Shown one piece after another: positions 51,127 to 58,360 of a DNA stretch of 64,000 nt. Location: positions 8,501-72,500 of the forward strand of contig JBBIKC010000013.1 in assembly GCA_037445635.1 (NCBI GenBank). Reading direction: 5' to 3'. The translations under genes were made by a program, and so were the position numbers. The notes beneath the pieces are model-generated. The model saw only the letters and a list, made by a program, of their open reading frames with translations. It did not search any database and was not told the DNA's origin. How positions within the stretch are numbered: the stretch's first letter is position 1; every line of letters starts with the position of its first letter. Source of the DNA: JBFMCC01 sp037445635 (GTDB lineage: Bacteria; Chloroflexota; Anaerolineae; Anaerolineales; Villigracilaceae).

Positions 51127-51997
51127 TTTTCGCCAACGGTTTGAATCCCTCGCCCAGTGCCTCGTGCGCGATGCCGATGACCATGAACGCGGTCGGGTCG
51201 GCCTCCTGTACGATGGCCTTCAATTGCGAGACCTCCGCCCGGCTGACGACGCAATACAAGACAGGCCGCTCCGCACCGGTAAACGCCCCGGTCCCGGAGA
51301 GGACGGTCACGCCGCGTTCCAGCTCGGCGAGGACTTCGCGGGCGATGGCCTCCGCCTGGCTGGTGACGATTAACGCGGTGCGTGCCGTGCTCCCGCCCTC
51401 CAGCGTGGTCTCCGAAACCAGCCCGCTGACGTAGAGCGTGATCAGCGCGTAGAGCGCCTTGTCCCAGCCGAAGACGAATCCCGCCGCGAGGATGACGGCC
51501 GTGTCCACCATCAGATAACTCTGGGTCATCGAGACGCCGCGCCAGTGGTTGAGAATCCGCGCCAGGATGTCGGACCCGCCCGAGGTCCCGCGTGCCCGGT
51601 AGACCAGCCCGTATCCCACGCCGCTGACCACCGCGCCGTACAGCGAGTTGAGGAAGATGTCGTCGGCCAGTCCGTTTTTGGGGAAGAAGGGAAGCCAGAG
51701 CAGGGCTTCTGTGAAGAACGAATACGAGACCACCGCGGCCGCTGTCCGCGACGCGAAGCGGCGGCCGCCGAGGAACCGCCAGCCAAGCAGAAAGAGGGGA
51801 ATGTTGCCGATGAAAATCATCGCGCCGATAGGCCAGCCGGTGAAATGGTTGATCAATTGCGAAATGCCGCTCACCCCGCCGCTGGCGAGTTTCGCCGGGA
51901 CGAGGAACAGCCGCAGGCCGATGGCCTGAATCAACGTGCCGAGCACGATCAGGGCGTAATCCCGCGCGAGCAGCCAGAGTTTTTTGAAATTAGTCAT
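51122..51997 (-). CDS. YitT family membrane protein (DUF161 + DUF2179)
   Basis: A 291-residue protein. Five or so membrane helices (ALIVLGTLIQAIGLRLFLVPAKLASGGVSGISQLINH) are followed by a C-terminal DUF2179 domain (YCVVSRAEVSQLKAIVQEADPTAFMVI). The function is unknown; it is proposed to be a transporter. The promoter has TATAAT (52019-52024 read on the minus strand). Confidence 0.92.
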   Translation of the reverse strand: MTNFKKLWLLARDYALIVLGTLIQAIGLRLFLVPAKLASGGVSGISQLINHFTGWPIGAMIFIGNIPLFLLGWRFLGGRRFASRTAAAVVSYSFFTEALLWLPFFPKNGLADDIFLNSLYGAVVSGVGYGLVYRARGTSGGSDILARILNHWRGVSMTQSYLMVDTAVILAAGFVFGWDKALYALITLYVSGLVSETTLEGGSTARTALIVTSQAEAIAREVLAELERGVTVLSGTGAFTGAERPVLYCVVSRAEVSQLKAIVQEADPTAFMVIGIAHEALGEGFKPLAKS

Positions 51998-52013
51998 GAT
52001 GCCTCACTTCGAG

Positions 52014-52030
52014 GTGGGATTATAAACCAC
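52014..52030 (-). promoter_or_regulatory. YitT gene promoter, -10 box flanked by short inverted repeat
   Basis: GTGG (52014-52017) and CCAC (52027-52030) flank the minus-strand TATAAT. The arms are only four bases, so this may be coincidence, but the arrangement resembles the tsaE and tyrA elements. Confidence 0.4.
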
Positions 52031-52140
52031 AGGCTTGGAACCTATCCGCATTACTGTCGAGTCCGACGGCTTGCCGTCGAAATTGCGGGAGCAAGCTTCC
52101 TGACTCCATGTTCGAACCGGTTATTCGAAGAGACTCTTGG

Positions 52141-52181
52141 AAAAAAAATCTGCCCCGTCATTAAGATGGGGCAGATTTTTT
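52141..52181 (-). terminator. Strong intrinsic terminator (bidirectional)
   Basis: AAAATCTGCCCC (52145-52156) and GGGGCAGATTTT (52168-52179) form a perfect 12-bp stem. On the minus strand a run of eight T follows, right after the SIMPL gene. A T-run also exists on the plus strand. Confidence 0.9.
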
Positions 52182-52197
52182 CGAAACACAAGCAAAT

Positions 52198-52923
52198 CTA
52201 CTTCAACTCGTAGGTGATGGTGACCGTCACCGTCAGGGTCAACTGACCGGGCTGGATCGGCACGGCCGACTCCACACCGCCGCCGCCCCCGCCCCGGCCA
52301 TAGGCGTCGTAGACCGGGTAAGCCGAGTTATCGTAGTACGAGATACTCTGGATCTCGCCCAGTTCCACACCGGCGGCTTCAGCCAGTTCCGCCGCCTGCT
52401 CCGCGGCATTCGCCACCGCGTCGGCGCGGGCGGCCTTCAGGGCCTCATCCTTGTCGGCCGCGTCGAACTGGATGCTGTTCACACTGTTCGCACCGGCTTG
52501 CACGGCTGCGTCAAGCAGGTCGCCCAGCCGGGCGAGGTCGCGGATGGTCACATAGACGGTGTTGTCCACCATGTAGACCGTGCCGGTGATCGTGCCGTCC
52601 GGGCCGTATTGCTGGGAAGGCCAGATGCTGAAGTTGGTGGTGCGGATGTCGTTGGCCTGAATGCCGAAATCCTTCAAGGCTCGAATCAACGCCTCGGTCT
52701 GGGCATTATTCTCTGTCACGGCGTCCGAAGCGGTCGGCCTCTCCGTGTGCACACCGATGTAGATGTAGGCGATATCCGGGGTCAGCGAAGCCTGACCGGC
52801 GCCGGTCACATTCAGCGAACGGACGGGCTCCGGCGCGGCCTGGTTGACGGTGGTCGGTCCGCAGGCGCTGACGACAAGCGCCAGAAGCGCCAGGGCGCTG
52901 ACGATAATGAATTTGGTACGCAT
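52198..52923 (-). CDS. SIMPL (DUF541) domain lipoprotein
   Basis: A 241-residue protein. The signal peptide ends in the lipobox VVSAC (Cys21), and the mature part is a SIMPL domain: RSLNVTGAGQASLTPDIAYIYIGV, NNAQTEALIRALKDFGIQANDIRTTNFSI, and DEALKAARADAVANAAEQAAELAEAAGVELG. These are periplasmic or exported proteins of unknown function. An AGGAG site precedes the ATG. It is divergent from nurA and followed by the strong terminator at 52141-52181. Confidence 0.92.
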   Translation of the reverse strand: MRTKFIIVSALALLALVVSACGPTTVNQAAPEPVRSLNVTGAGQASLTPDIAYIYIGVHTERPTASDAVTENNAQTEALIRALKDFGIQANDIRTTNFSIWPSQQYGPDGTITGTVYMVDNTVYVTIRDLARLGDLLDAAVQAGANSVNSIQFDAADKDEALKAARADAVANAAEQAAELAEAAGVELGEIQSISYYDNSAYPVYDAYGRGGGGGGVESAVPIQPGQLTLTVTVTITYELK

Positions 52924-52998
52924 GGTTCTCTCCTTTTTGAGTGTCGCGTGGTTTTTTCAAGATGCAGACGTTTCTCTCCGCCGAAAGTTCCCGGCGGC

Positions 52999-53027
52999 TT
53001 GTATTTTAGCCGGTTTATCGGTACAAT
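52999..53027 (+). promoter_or_regulatory. Predicted nurA promoter
   Basis: TTGTAT (52999-53004), 17 bases, TACAAT (53022-53027). Transcription would start about 10 bases before the nurA ATG, leaving almost no leader, and no Shine-Dalgarno site is seen. Confidence 0.4.
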
Positions 53028-53044
53028 TCTGATACATTTGTTCT

Positions 53045-54229
53045 ATGCCTATTGATTACCAGCAGGTCTACGAAAAAATCCAGGAAATCGGCGCCGGCGC
53101 GCGCGAGCGAAAGAAGACCCTTGACGAAAGACGAAAGAGGGCGCGCGGCCTGCTGGACACTTACGCGTCTCAATTGGACACCCTGCGTGCAAAGGTGGAC
53201 GCGGCCAAACAAGCCGACGCGAACCTCCGCTGCGCGCGCCCGTTGAACGAGCCGCTCGATTCCTCCCACCCCGCGCCTGAGTCCGTTATAGACGCGACTC
53301 TCATCGCCGCGGACGGATCGCAGATCAACCCCGACCGCCACGCGGCGGTGCAGTTCTGTCTCATCAATGTGGGCGCAATCATCATGCGGCTCAACTCAGG
53401 CGAAGCGCCCGAAATCACGACCGAATCCGAATTGCTCTACGGCGATGATCTTCTGCCGAACGGCGTGCCGATGTCGGATGGCATGGTGGCCCTGCGCCGC
53501 GACCTGCGCGAGCGCACGAAACTGGACGAGTTATCCAAAGGTGTCAAAGGCGCGGTGGTCACTTTCACGGACGGACCGATTGAGTTGTGGGGCGCGAAAG
53601 GCGAAGACGCGCAGGATTATCCCGAGTTCGTCCAGAAATACCTGACCGTGCTCTCGCGCCTGCAAGCGCGCGGCGTGACCACCGCGGGCTACGTGGACAA
53701 ACCCTCCGCGGATTTGGTTGTGCGCCTGCTCGAGATTGTCATGGCGGATAATGAACAGATTCGGGAACTGCGCGAGTTCCATCCCCTGCGCGGCGTGAGC
53801 GACCGCTGGCTCTTCGGCGAGCGCGAGCAACCGCTGCTGCCGCCCGGTCACCGCTCGGCGGTGTTCGGAATCCAATCCAGTTCGGAGAAGAATTACAAGG
53901 GCGCGCTGTCCCTGCATTTCTTTTATCTCAATGTCGGCACGCAGGGACATCCCTGGCCGGTGCGAGTCGAAATCCCAAAATGGGTCGCGGACGACAGAGA
54001 GAAGTTGGACTTGTTACACAGCGTTTTGGTCGAGCAGTGCCGCATGATGGGAAGCAAGCCGTATCCGTATCTGCTTCACCGCGCCCACGAGACGGCGCTG
54101 GTGAAACAGGAAGAGAAACAACAAATCGAACAGTTGCTGATGCTGGAATTGCGCCGCAACAACGAAGAGACCGACGAAGGTTCGTACAAGCAATCGGCGA
54201 AGGATTTGAAGGGAAGAACGAGGATGTGA
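53045..54229 (+). CDS. nurA: NurA domain nuclease
   Basis: A 394-residue protein. The N-terminal coiled-coil-like region (about 10-60) is followed by the NurA catalytic motif ATLIAADGSQINP (acidic Asp90) and VVTFTDGPIELWG, the second metal-binding Asp. The C-terminal PYPYLLHRAHETALV is family-typical. NurA is a 5'-3' nuclease working with the HerA translocase in DNA end resection, and HerA/NurA modules are also found in defence contexts. herA is 1.3 kb downstream, with two other genes between. It is divergent from the SIMPL gene. Confidence 0.9.
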   Translation: MPIDYQQVYEKIQEIGAGARERKKTLDERRKRARGLLDTYASQLDTLRAKVDAAKQADANLRCARPLNEPLDSSHPAPESVIDATLIAADGSQINPDRHAAVQFCLINVGAIIMRLNSGEAPEITTESELLYGDDLLPNGVPMSDGMVALRRDLRERTKLDELSKGVKGAVVTFTDGPIELWGAKGEDAQDYPEFVQKYLTVLSRLQARGVTTAGYVDKPSADLVVRLLEIVMADNEQIRELREFHPLRGVSDRWLFGEREQPLLPPGHRSAVFGIQSSSEKNYKGALSLHFFYLNVGTQGHPWPVRVEIPKWVADDREKLDLLHSVLVEQCRMMGSKPYPYLLHRAHETALVKQEEKQQIEQLLMLELRRNNEETDEGSYKQSAKDLKGRTRM

Positions 54230-54328
54230 CCTCATCCTACCCCTCCCGCCGCTTCGCGGCACCCTCCCCTTCCCACTCCCAGTGGGAGAGGGAAGGGGAG
54301 GAATAGGGTGGGGATAGGTGAGGTCAGG
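54230..54328. repeat. GC-rich palindromic repeat, copy 3 (long form)
   Basis: CCTCCCCTTCCCACTCCCA (54263-54281) pairs with 54283-54301 at 18 of 19 positions, with outer CCTCATCC / GGTGAGGT elements and an inner GCCGCTTCGCGGC mini-hairpin. It begins at the base after the nurA stop and fills the gap to the next gene. Same family as 4964, 9892 and 63552. Confidence 0.82.
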
Positions 54329-54337
54329 AGGCAAAAA

Positions 54338-54922
54338 ATGGCTCAAATCGAAATCGGACGACTCTTACGCGCAGGGACGACAGGCTTTGTCGCAGGATGC
54401 CGCGTTAATCAATTGGACGCGCCGTCGTTTGGCGCGCTGGTGCGTGCGCCGCTGGGAGACGGCTATCAAATCTTCGGCCTCATCCACGACATCCACATTG
54501 ACGACGACGGGCTGGTGCGGCAACTCGTCACCGCGGATAACGTCAGCGAGGAGGTGATGCGCGATAACCGCGAGCGGAGGATCGTGCCAGTCGAGATGTC
54601 CGTGCTGGCGGTGGGATATGAGCAGGATGGGAAGATATTTCACCTGCTTCCTCCGCGTCCGCCGCTGAGTCTGGATGTCATCTATTTGTGTGACGAGAAG
54701 GATACCGCGCGGTTCACGGAGAGGTTCGGGTATTTCAGGCATGTGTTGAATGCCAAAGAAATCCCGATTGGCGAGGTCCTCGCGGCGCACATTCAGCAGG
54801 CGCAGGCCGCGCATAAAGATAAGGCGTGGAAAGACAAGGCAACACAAGAGGTCATCACGTTATTGAGAGACGATTATCCGACGTTGATGTCCGTGCTGGG
54901 CGCGTTGGCGGATGTGATTTAA
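54338..54922 (+). CDS. Unknown protein between nurA and herA; possible HAS-barrel domain
   Basis: A 194-residue protein. The N-terminal part (IGRLLRAGTTGFVAGCRV, then FGALVRAPLGDGYQIFGLIHDIHID) has the small beta-barrel rhythm seen at the N-terminus of HerA (HAS-barrel), which I infer but cannot prove. The C-terminal part (about 135-194, EIPIGEVLAAHIQQAQ then a helical tail) is unlike known enzymes. It has no membrane segments. AGGAGG precedes the ATG at 54338. Its place between nurA and herA suggests a third component of the complex. Confidence 0.65.
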   Translation: MAQIEIGRLLRAGTTGFVAGCRVNQLDAPSFGALVRAPLGDGYQIFGLIHDIHIDDDGLVRQLVTADNVSEEVMRDNRERRIVPVEMSVLAVGYEQDGKIFHLLPPRPPLSLDVIYLCDEKDTARFTERFGYFRHVLNAKEIPIGEVLAAHIQQAQAAHKDKAWKDKATQEVITLLRDDYPTLMSVLGALADVI

Positions 54923-54929
54923 AAACCTT

Positions 54930-54995
54930 TAAACACGAAGGTTCACAAAGACAACGAAGGTTGGTTGGGTGATGATTGGAGGGTCTTCGTGCTGA
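54930..54995. repeat. Dispersed 'CACGAAG' repeat
   Basis: CACGAAG (54934-54940) and CTTCGTG (54985-54991) enclose GGTTCACAAAGACAACGAAGG words. It lies in the gap before the GxxExxY gene. Confidence 0.5.
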
Positions 54996-55035
54996 GTTTG
55001 GTTGAGGTTGATTATGTCGAATGGAGAGATGTGAG

Positions 55036-55446
55036 ATGACGAATCCACCAAAGAAGATCTATCTCCCTGTTGATTATGAGGTGGAAAAGATTGGAAAGAT
55101 TGTATTGGATGCGGCATACAAGGTTCACACGGCGCTTGGTCCTGGATTACTCGAATCGGCATATCAGACTGCGGTGAAGCACGTAATCGAAAAGGGTGGC
55201 ACGCCTGTTGAAACGGAAGTCAAATTGCCGATTATGTTCGATGGACTGAAAATCGAATCGGCCTTTCGTCTCGACATGCTCGTCGCAAAATGCGTCATCG
55301 TGGAATTCAAGGCCGTCGAAACCATGCACGTGATTTACGAGACTCAAATGATCACCTACCTGCGCTTGAGCGGACTCCGCCTGGGCTTTCTCATCAATTT
55401 CAATGTTCGCCATCTCAAAGACGGCATTCAGCGAATCGTCGTTTAA
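55036..55446 (+). CDS. GxxExxY protein
   Basis: A 136-residue protein with the signature GPGLLESAYQTAVKHVI (G-x-x-E-x-x-Y), TEVKLPIMFDGLKI and FRLDMLVAKCVIVEFKAVETM, a PD-(D/E)xK-like core (D...EFK). Such proteins are scattered in many genomes and their role is unknown. The ATG at 55036 follows GGAGAG. It is surrounded by repeats on both sides inside the nurA-herA operon, so it may be a recent insertion there. Confidence 0.92.
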   Translation: MTNPPKKIYLPVDYEVEKIGKIVLDAAYKVHTALGPGLLESAYQTAVKHVIEKGGTPVETEVKLPIMFDGLKIESAFRLDMLVAKCVIVEFKAVETMHVIYETQMITYLRLSGLRLGFLINFNVRHLKDGIQRIVV

Positions 55447-55454
55447 TCCACCCA

Positions 55455-55532
55455 ACGACAAAGGGAATCACAGATTCCAATATCTTCCCTCGTTCCCCTT
55501 TGTCCCCTTCGTGTCCTTCGTGTTTAGAAAGA
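55455..55532. repeat. Dispersed 'CCTTCGTGTCCTTCGTG' repeat
   Basis: The gap between the GxxExxY gene and herA has GACAAAGGGAA (55457-55467) and, further on, TTCCCCTTTGTCC with CCTTCGTGTCCTTCGTG, again a word-like dispersed repeat with inverted ends. A GAGG ribosome site for herA follows. Confidence 0.55.
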
Positions 55533-55539
55533 GGTTTTT

Positions 55540-57249
55540 ATGGAAAACAGAACTCAAATTGGTTATCTCGTTGGCGGCGGGCTGAAGGAGAATTTCCGCG
55601 TGCGACTCACTGTCTCTCCACAGGAGATACAGGAGGGGGCGTTTGTGGTGATTCAATCGGGAGATTGGAATTATTACGGCATCGTCACCGACATCCAGCT
55701 CGGCGCGACGGACCCGCGTTTCGCGGACGAGCAGACCGAGGTCCGCTTCCCGCCGCAGATCGCGAAGGCGCTGCACGGACAGACGCTGTTCGCAAACCTC
55801 GAAGTCCTGCCGAATCTCATGTTGGAGATCGGACCCGATCCCGCCTCACCGGAGTACAAGCAATGGCGCGGCAAGATCGACGCGGGGCTGGCGGAGGAGC
55901 CGCACATCCTGCCCGTCAAGAACGTGCCGCCGCACCACGCCGCGGTGTATCTGGCGGGCGAGGGCGACATCGCCGAGATCTTCGGCGATCCAAACAAGGA
56001 CAATAATTTCATCATCGGCTATACCCGCGAGCAGGGACATCCCGTGTGCGTGGACCTGGAGAAATTCGTCCAGCGTTCGTCGGGCGTGTTCGGCGCGACG
56101 GGCACAGGCAAGTCGTTCCTCACGCGGCTCATCCTGGCGGGCCTGATGCATCACAACAAGGCGTCAGTGCTGGTGTTGGACATGCACAACGAGTACGGCT
56201 TCGACGATGTGGCGTCAGACACGAAAAACCCCGTGACGGGACTGAAGACCAAGTTCAAGTCCCGCGTGAACGTGGTGGGATTGGGCGCGGGCGCGACCAT
56301 CCGCGGCTCGGTCCCCGATTTCAATCTGGAGATCGCCTGGAGTGACATCCAATCATCTGACATTCTGATGCTCGCACGCGAATTGGATTTGACCGATACC
56401 GCTTCCACAGTGCTTGATGCGCTGATAAAGAAACTTTCGCCCAAAGATTGGTTCGGTCAATTTATGAAAATGCTATACGAGGAATATGTTGAAATCGAGG
56501 ATGAAAAGACAGGCAAAACAAAGCGAGTTCCTCATCCAGATAGTGTCGAGGCATGGGCATCAGAAAGCGGTGTTCATCCTGCTGCCGCAAAAGCCTTGTA
56601 TTCTAAATTGAAGAGAATATTCAATAAGCCGTACATCGTGGAGAAACCCGCCGCGGACAGCGTGAAGCAGGTCATCGCGGCGCTCGAAGCGGGCAGGCAT
56701 GTGGTGCTGTCGTTCGGCGATCACGAAAGCGACCTGGACTACCTGCTGGTCTCGAACCTGCTGACGCGCAAAATCCGCAACGCGTGGGAGAGGAAGACCA
56801 ACGAGTTCCGTTCGCACGGCGCAGGAGAGCCGCGGCAACTCATCATCGTGGTGGAGGAGGCCCATAAACTCTTGAACCGCGAGATGGCCGCGCAGACCAC
56901 CTTCGCCGCGATCGCAAGAGAACTTCGCAAGTATTACGTGACGCTGCTGATCGTGGACCAGCGCCCGTCGCAGATTTACGACGAGGTCATGTCGCAGTTG
57001 GGGACGCGCATCTCGGGCTGGCTCGGGGACGAGGACGACATCCACGCGGTGCTCTCGGGTCTTTCGGGACGCGAGGCGCTGCGCGGCATGTTGGCGCGGC
57101 TCCAGCCGAAGGAGGAGGTGCTCCTGCTGGGATGGGGTGTCCCGATGCCGCTGCCCGTGCGCTCGCGCCGCTATAACGAGGCGTTTTGGAAGGAGTTGTT
57201 GGGAGGGAAGAGGAGTAAGGAACAGAATTTGAAGGAACTTGGTTTTTAA
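55540..57249 (+). CDS. herA: HerA-type DNA translocase ATPase
   Basis: A 569-residue protein. The N-terminal HAS-barrel spans about 1-110, Walker A is GATGTGKSFL at 185-194 and Walker B is LIIVVEEAHKLL near 430, followed by a FtsK/HerA-like RecA core with the arginine-bearing DQRPSQI and the C-terminal GVPMPLPVRSRRY. It would pump DNA in a hexamer and load the NurA nuclease. Residues about 268-367 are coded by a block of much lower G+C than the rest (56341-56640). Confidence 0.92.
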   Translation: MENRTQIGYLVGGGLKENFRVRLTVSPQEIQEGAFVVIQSGDWNYYGIVTDIQLGATDPRFADEQTEVRFPPQIAKALHGQTLFANLEVLPNLMLEIGPDPASPEYKQWRGKIDAGLAEEPHILPVKNVPPHHAAVYLAGEGDIAEIFGDPNKDNNFIIGYTREQGHPVCVDLEKFVQRSSGVFGATGTGKSFLTRLILAGLMHHNKASVLVLDMHNEYGFDDVASDTKNPVTGLKTKFKSRVNVVGLGAGATIRGSVPDFNLEIAWSDIQSSDILMLARELDLTDTASTVLDALIKKLSPKDWFGQFMKMLYEEYVEIEDEKTGKTKRVPHPDSVEAWASESGVHPAAAKALYSKLKRIFNKPYIVEKPAADSVKQVIAALEAGRHVVLSFGDHESDLDYLLVSNLLTRKIRNAWERKTNEFRSHGAGEPRQLIIVVEEAHKLLNREMAAQTTFAAIARELRKYYVTLLIVDQRPSQIYDEVMSQLGTRISGWLGDEDDIHAVLSGLSGREALRGMLARLQPKEEVLLLGWGVPMPLPVRSRRYNEAFWKELLGGKRSKEQNLKELGF

Positions 57250-57290
57250 CCAGATAGGTCACAAAGTACCACGAATTTTATAATCATGCC

Positions 57291-57499
57291 ATGAGAAAGA
57301 GACTTCCTAGGGTGTGTATGCAAATTCAGTCTGTGGTCTCGATACGGCGGCGGTCGAGTAGCCCGTAAGGGCGTACCGAGACCCCGCCGCCTACTCGACC
57401 ACCTTCAAAAGTATTTTGCATACAGACCCTAAATTCAAGAACGAAGAAGAGGAACGCGAGTTTTGGAGCAAGGAGCAGAACTTGCCGGTCCCGATGTAA
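57291..57499 (+). pseudogene. CopG/BrnA-like antitoxin remnant split by a MITE
   Basis: The reading frame ATG AGA AAG AGA CTT CCT is broken at 57308 by a 120-bp element. If the element and one TA are removed, the frame continues KFKNEEEEREFWSKEQNLPVPM and a stop at 57497-57499. The restored MRKRLPKFKNEEEEREFW matches the N-terminus of type II CopG-like antitoxins (usually about 90 residues). After residue 20 it no longer matches, so the gene was probably also truncated. No toxin gene is seen nearby. Confidence 0.75.
57310..57429. mobile_element. 120-bp MITE with TA target duplication
   Basis: The ends GGGTGTGTATGCAAA and TTTGCATACAGACCC are near-perfect inverted repeats (one mismatch in 15), each flanked by TA (57308-57309 and 57430-57431), as expected for IS630/Tc1-mariner transposition. 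The inside holds two overlapping palindromes, GGTCTCGATACG with CGTACCGAGACC and GGCGGCGG with CCGCCGCC plus TCGAGTAG with CTACTCGA. It encodes no protein. No parent transposase is in the window. Confidence 0.8.
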
Positions 57500-57543
57500 G
57501 ACAGGGAAGGAGCGGGAGTCTTAACCAGCCCGGAGAAGCCTCT

Positions 57544-58290
57544 TCATTCAATCGCCTCCTTCAACTTTCTCGCCAACTTCCCAAAATGCGGACTGTAACG
57601 CATCTCGTCGAGGCGCGGACGGGGCAAATCCACCTTCAAATCCAACTTAATCCGTCCGGGGCGGGCGCTGAGCACCAGCACGCGGTCCGCGAGGAACAGC
57701 GACTCGTTGATCGAGTGCGTGACCATCACCACGGTCTTTTGCCGCGCCTGCCAGATGCGCGAGAGCTCCGTCCACATGCGCTCGCGGGTGATGGCGTCGA
57801 GTGAGGCGAACGGTTCATCCAGCAGGAGCAGGTCGGGGTCATGGATGAGCGCCCGCGCGATGGCCACGCGCTGGGCCATCCCGCCGGAGAGGTCGCGCGG
57901 CCAGCTGTCCTCGAAGCCGGTCAATCCCACCAGTTCGATCAACTCCTGCGCGCGGACCGCCGCGTCCGCCGCGCCGTCGAGTTCGAGCGGGAGCATGATG
58001 TTTTGCAAAGCCGTGCGCCACGGCATCAGGTTCGACTGTTGAAAGACCATGCCGATGCGGGGCTGGCGGTGATCGCCGAAATCCACTTCGCCCGCGCTCG
58101 GCTTGAGCAGTCCCGCAATGATGCGGAGCAGGGTCGTCTTGCCGGAGCCCGAAGGACCGAGCACGGCCACGAATTCGCGCGGATGCACCTCGAAGGAAAC
58201 GCTATCCAGCGCGCGCAGTCCGCCGTTGTTATCGGGATACACGACAGATAGATCGCGGAGAGTCAAGATCGGTTGAGAGCGAGCGGGCAT
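57544..58290 (-). CDS. ABC transporter ATPase of the FMN-regulated (riboflavin-type) transporter
   Basis: A 248-residue SsuB/TauB-like ATPase. Walker A is GPSGSGKTTLLRI (about 45-57), the Q-loop VFQQSNLMPW, the signature LSGGMAQRVAIARAL, Walker B LLLLDEPFASLD and H-loop TH. With the RibY-like binding protein and RibX-like permease it forms one transporter under the FMN riboswitch. The gap before it carries a CACCACAGAG repeat. Confidence 0.88.
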   Translation of the reverse strand: MPARSQPILTLRDLSVVYPDNNGGLRALDSVSFEVHPREFVAVLGPSGSGKTTLLRIIAGLLKPSAGEVDFGDHRQPRIGMVFQQSNLMPWRTALQNIMLPLELDGAADAAVRAQELIELVGLTGFEDSWPRDLSGGMAQRVAIARALIHDPDLLLLDEPFASLDAITRERMWTELSRIWQARQKTVVMVTHSINESLFLADRVLVLSARPGRIKLDLKVDLPRPRLDEMRYSPHFGKLARKLKEAIE

Positions 58291-58293
58291 ACC

Positions 58294-58357
58294 TCACCAC
58301 AGAGATCACAGAGCACACGGAGGGTCTTCTCTGCGTTCTCCGTGCGCTCCGTGGTGA
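58294..58357. repeat. Dispersed 'CACCACAGAG' repeat
   Basis: TCACCAC (58294-58300) and GTGGTGA (58351-58357) bracket CACAGAG, CACACGGAG, CTCTGCG and CTCCGTG words, forming a long imperfect hairpin between the binding-protein and ATPase genes of the rib operon. Confidence 0.65.
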
Positions 58358-58360
58358 ATC

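Noticed and set aside
57250..57543. Complete toxin-antitoxin pair
   Set aside because: Only a disrupted antitoxin N-terminus is present, and no toxin-like frame follows.
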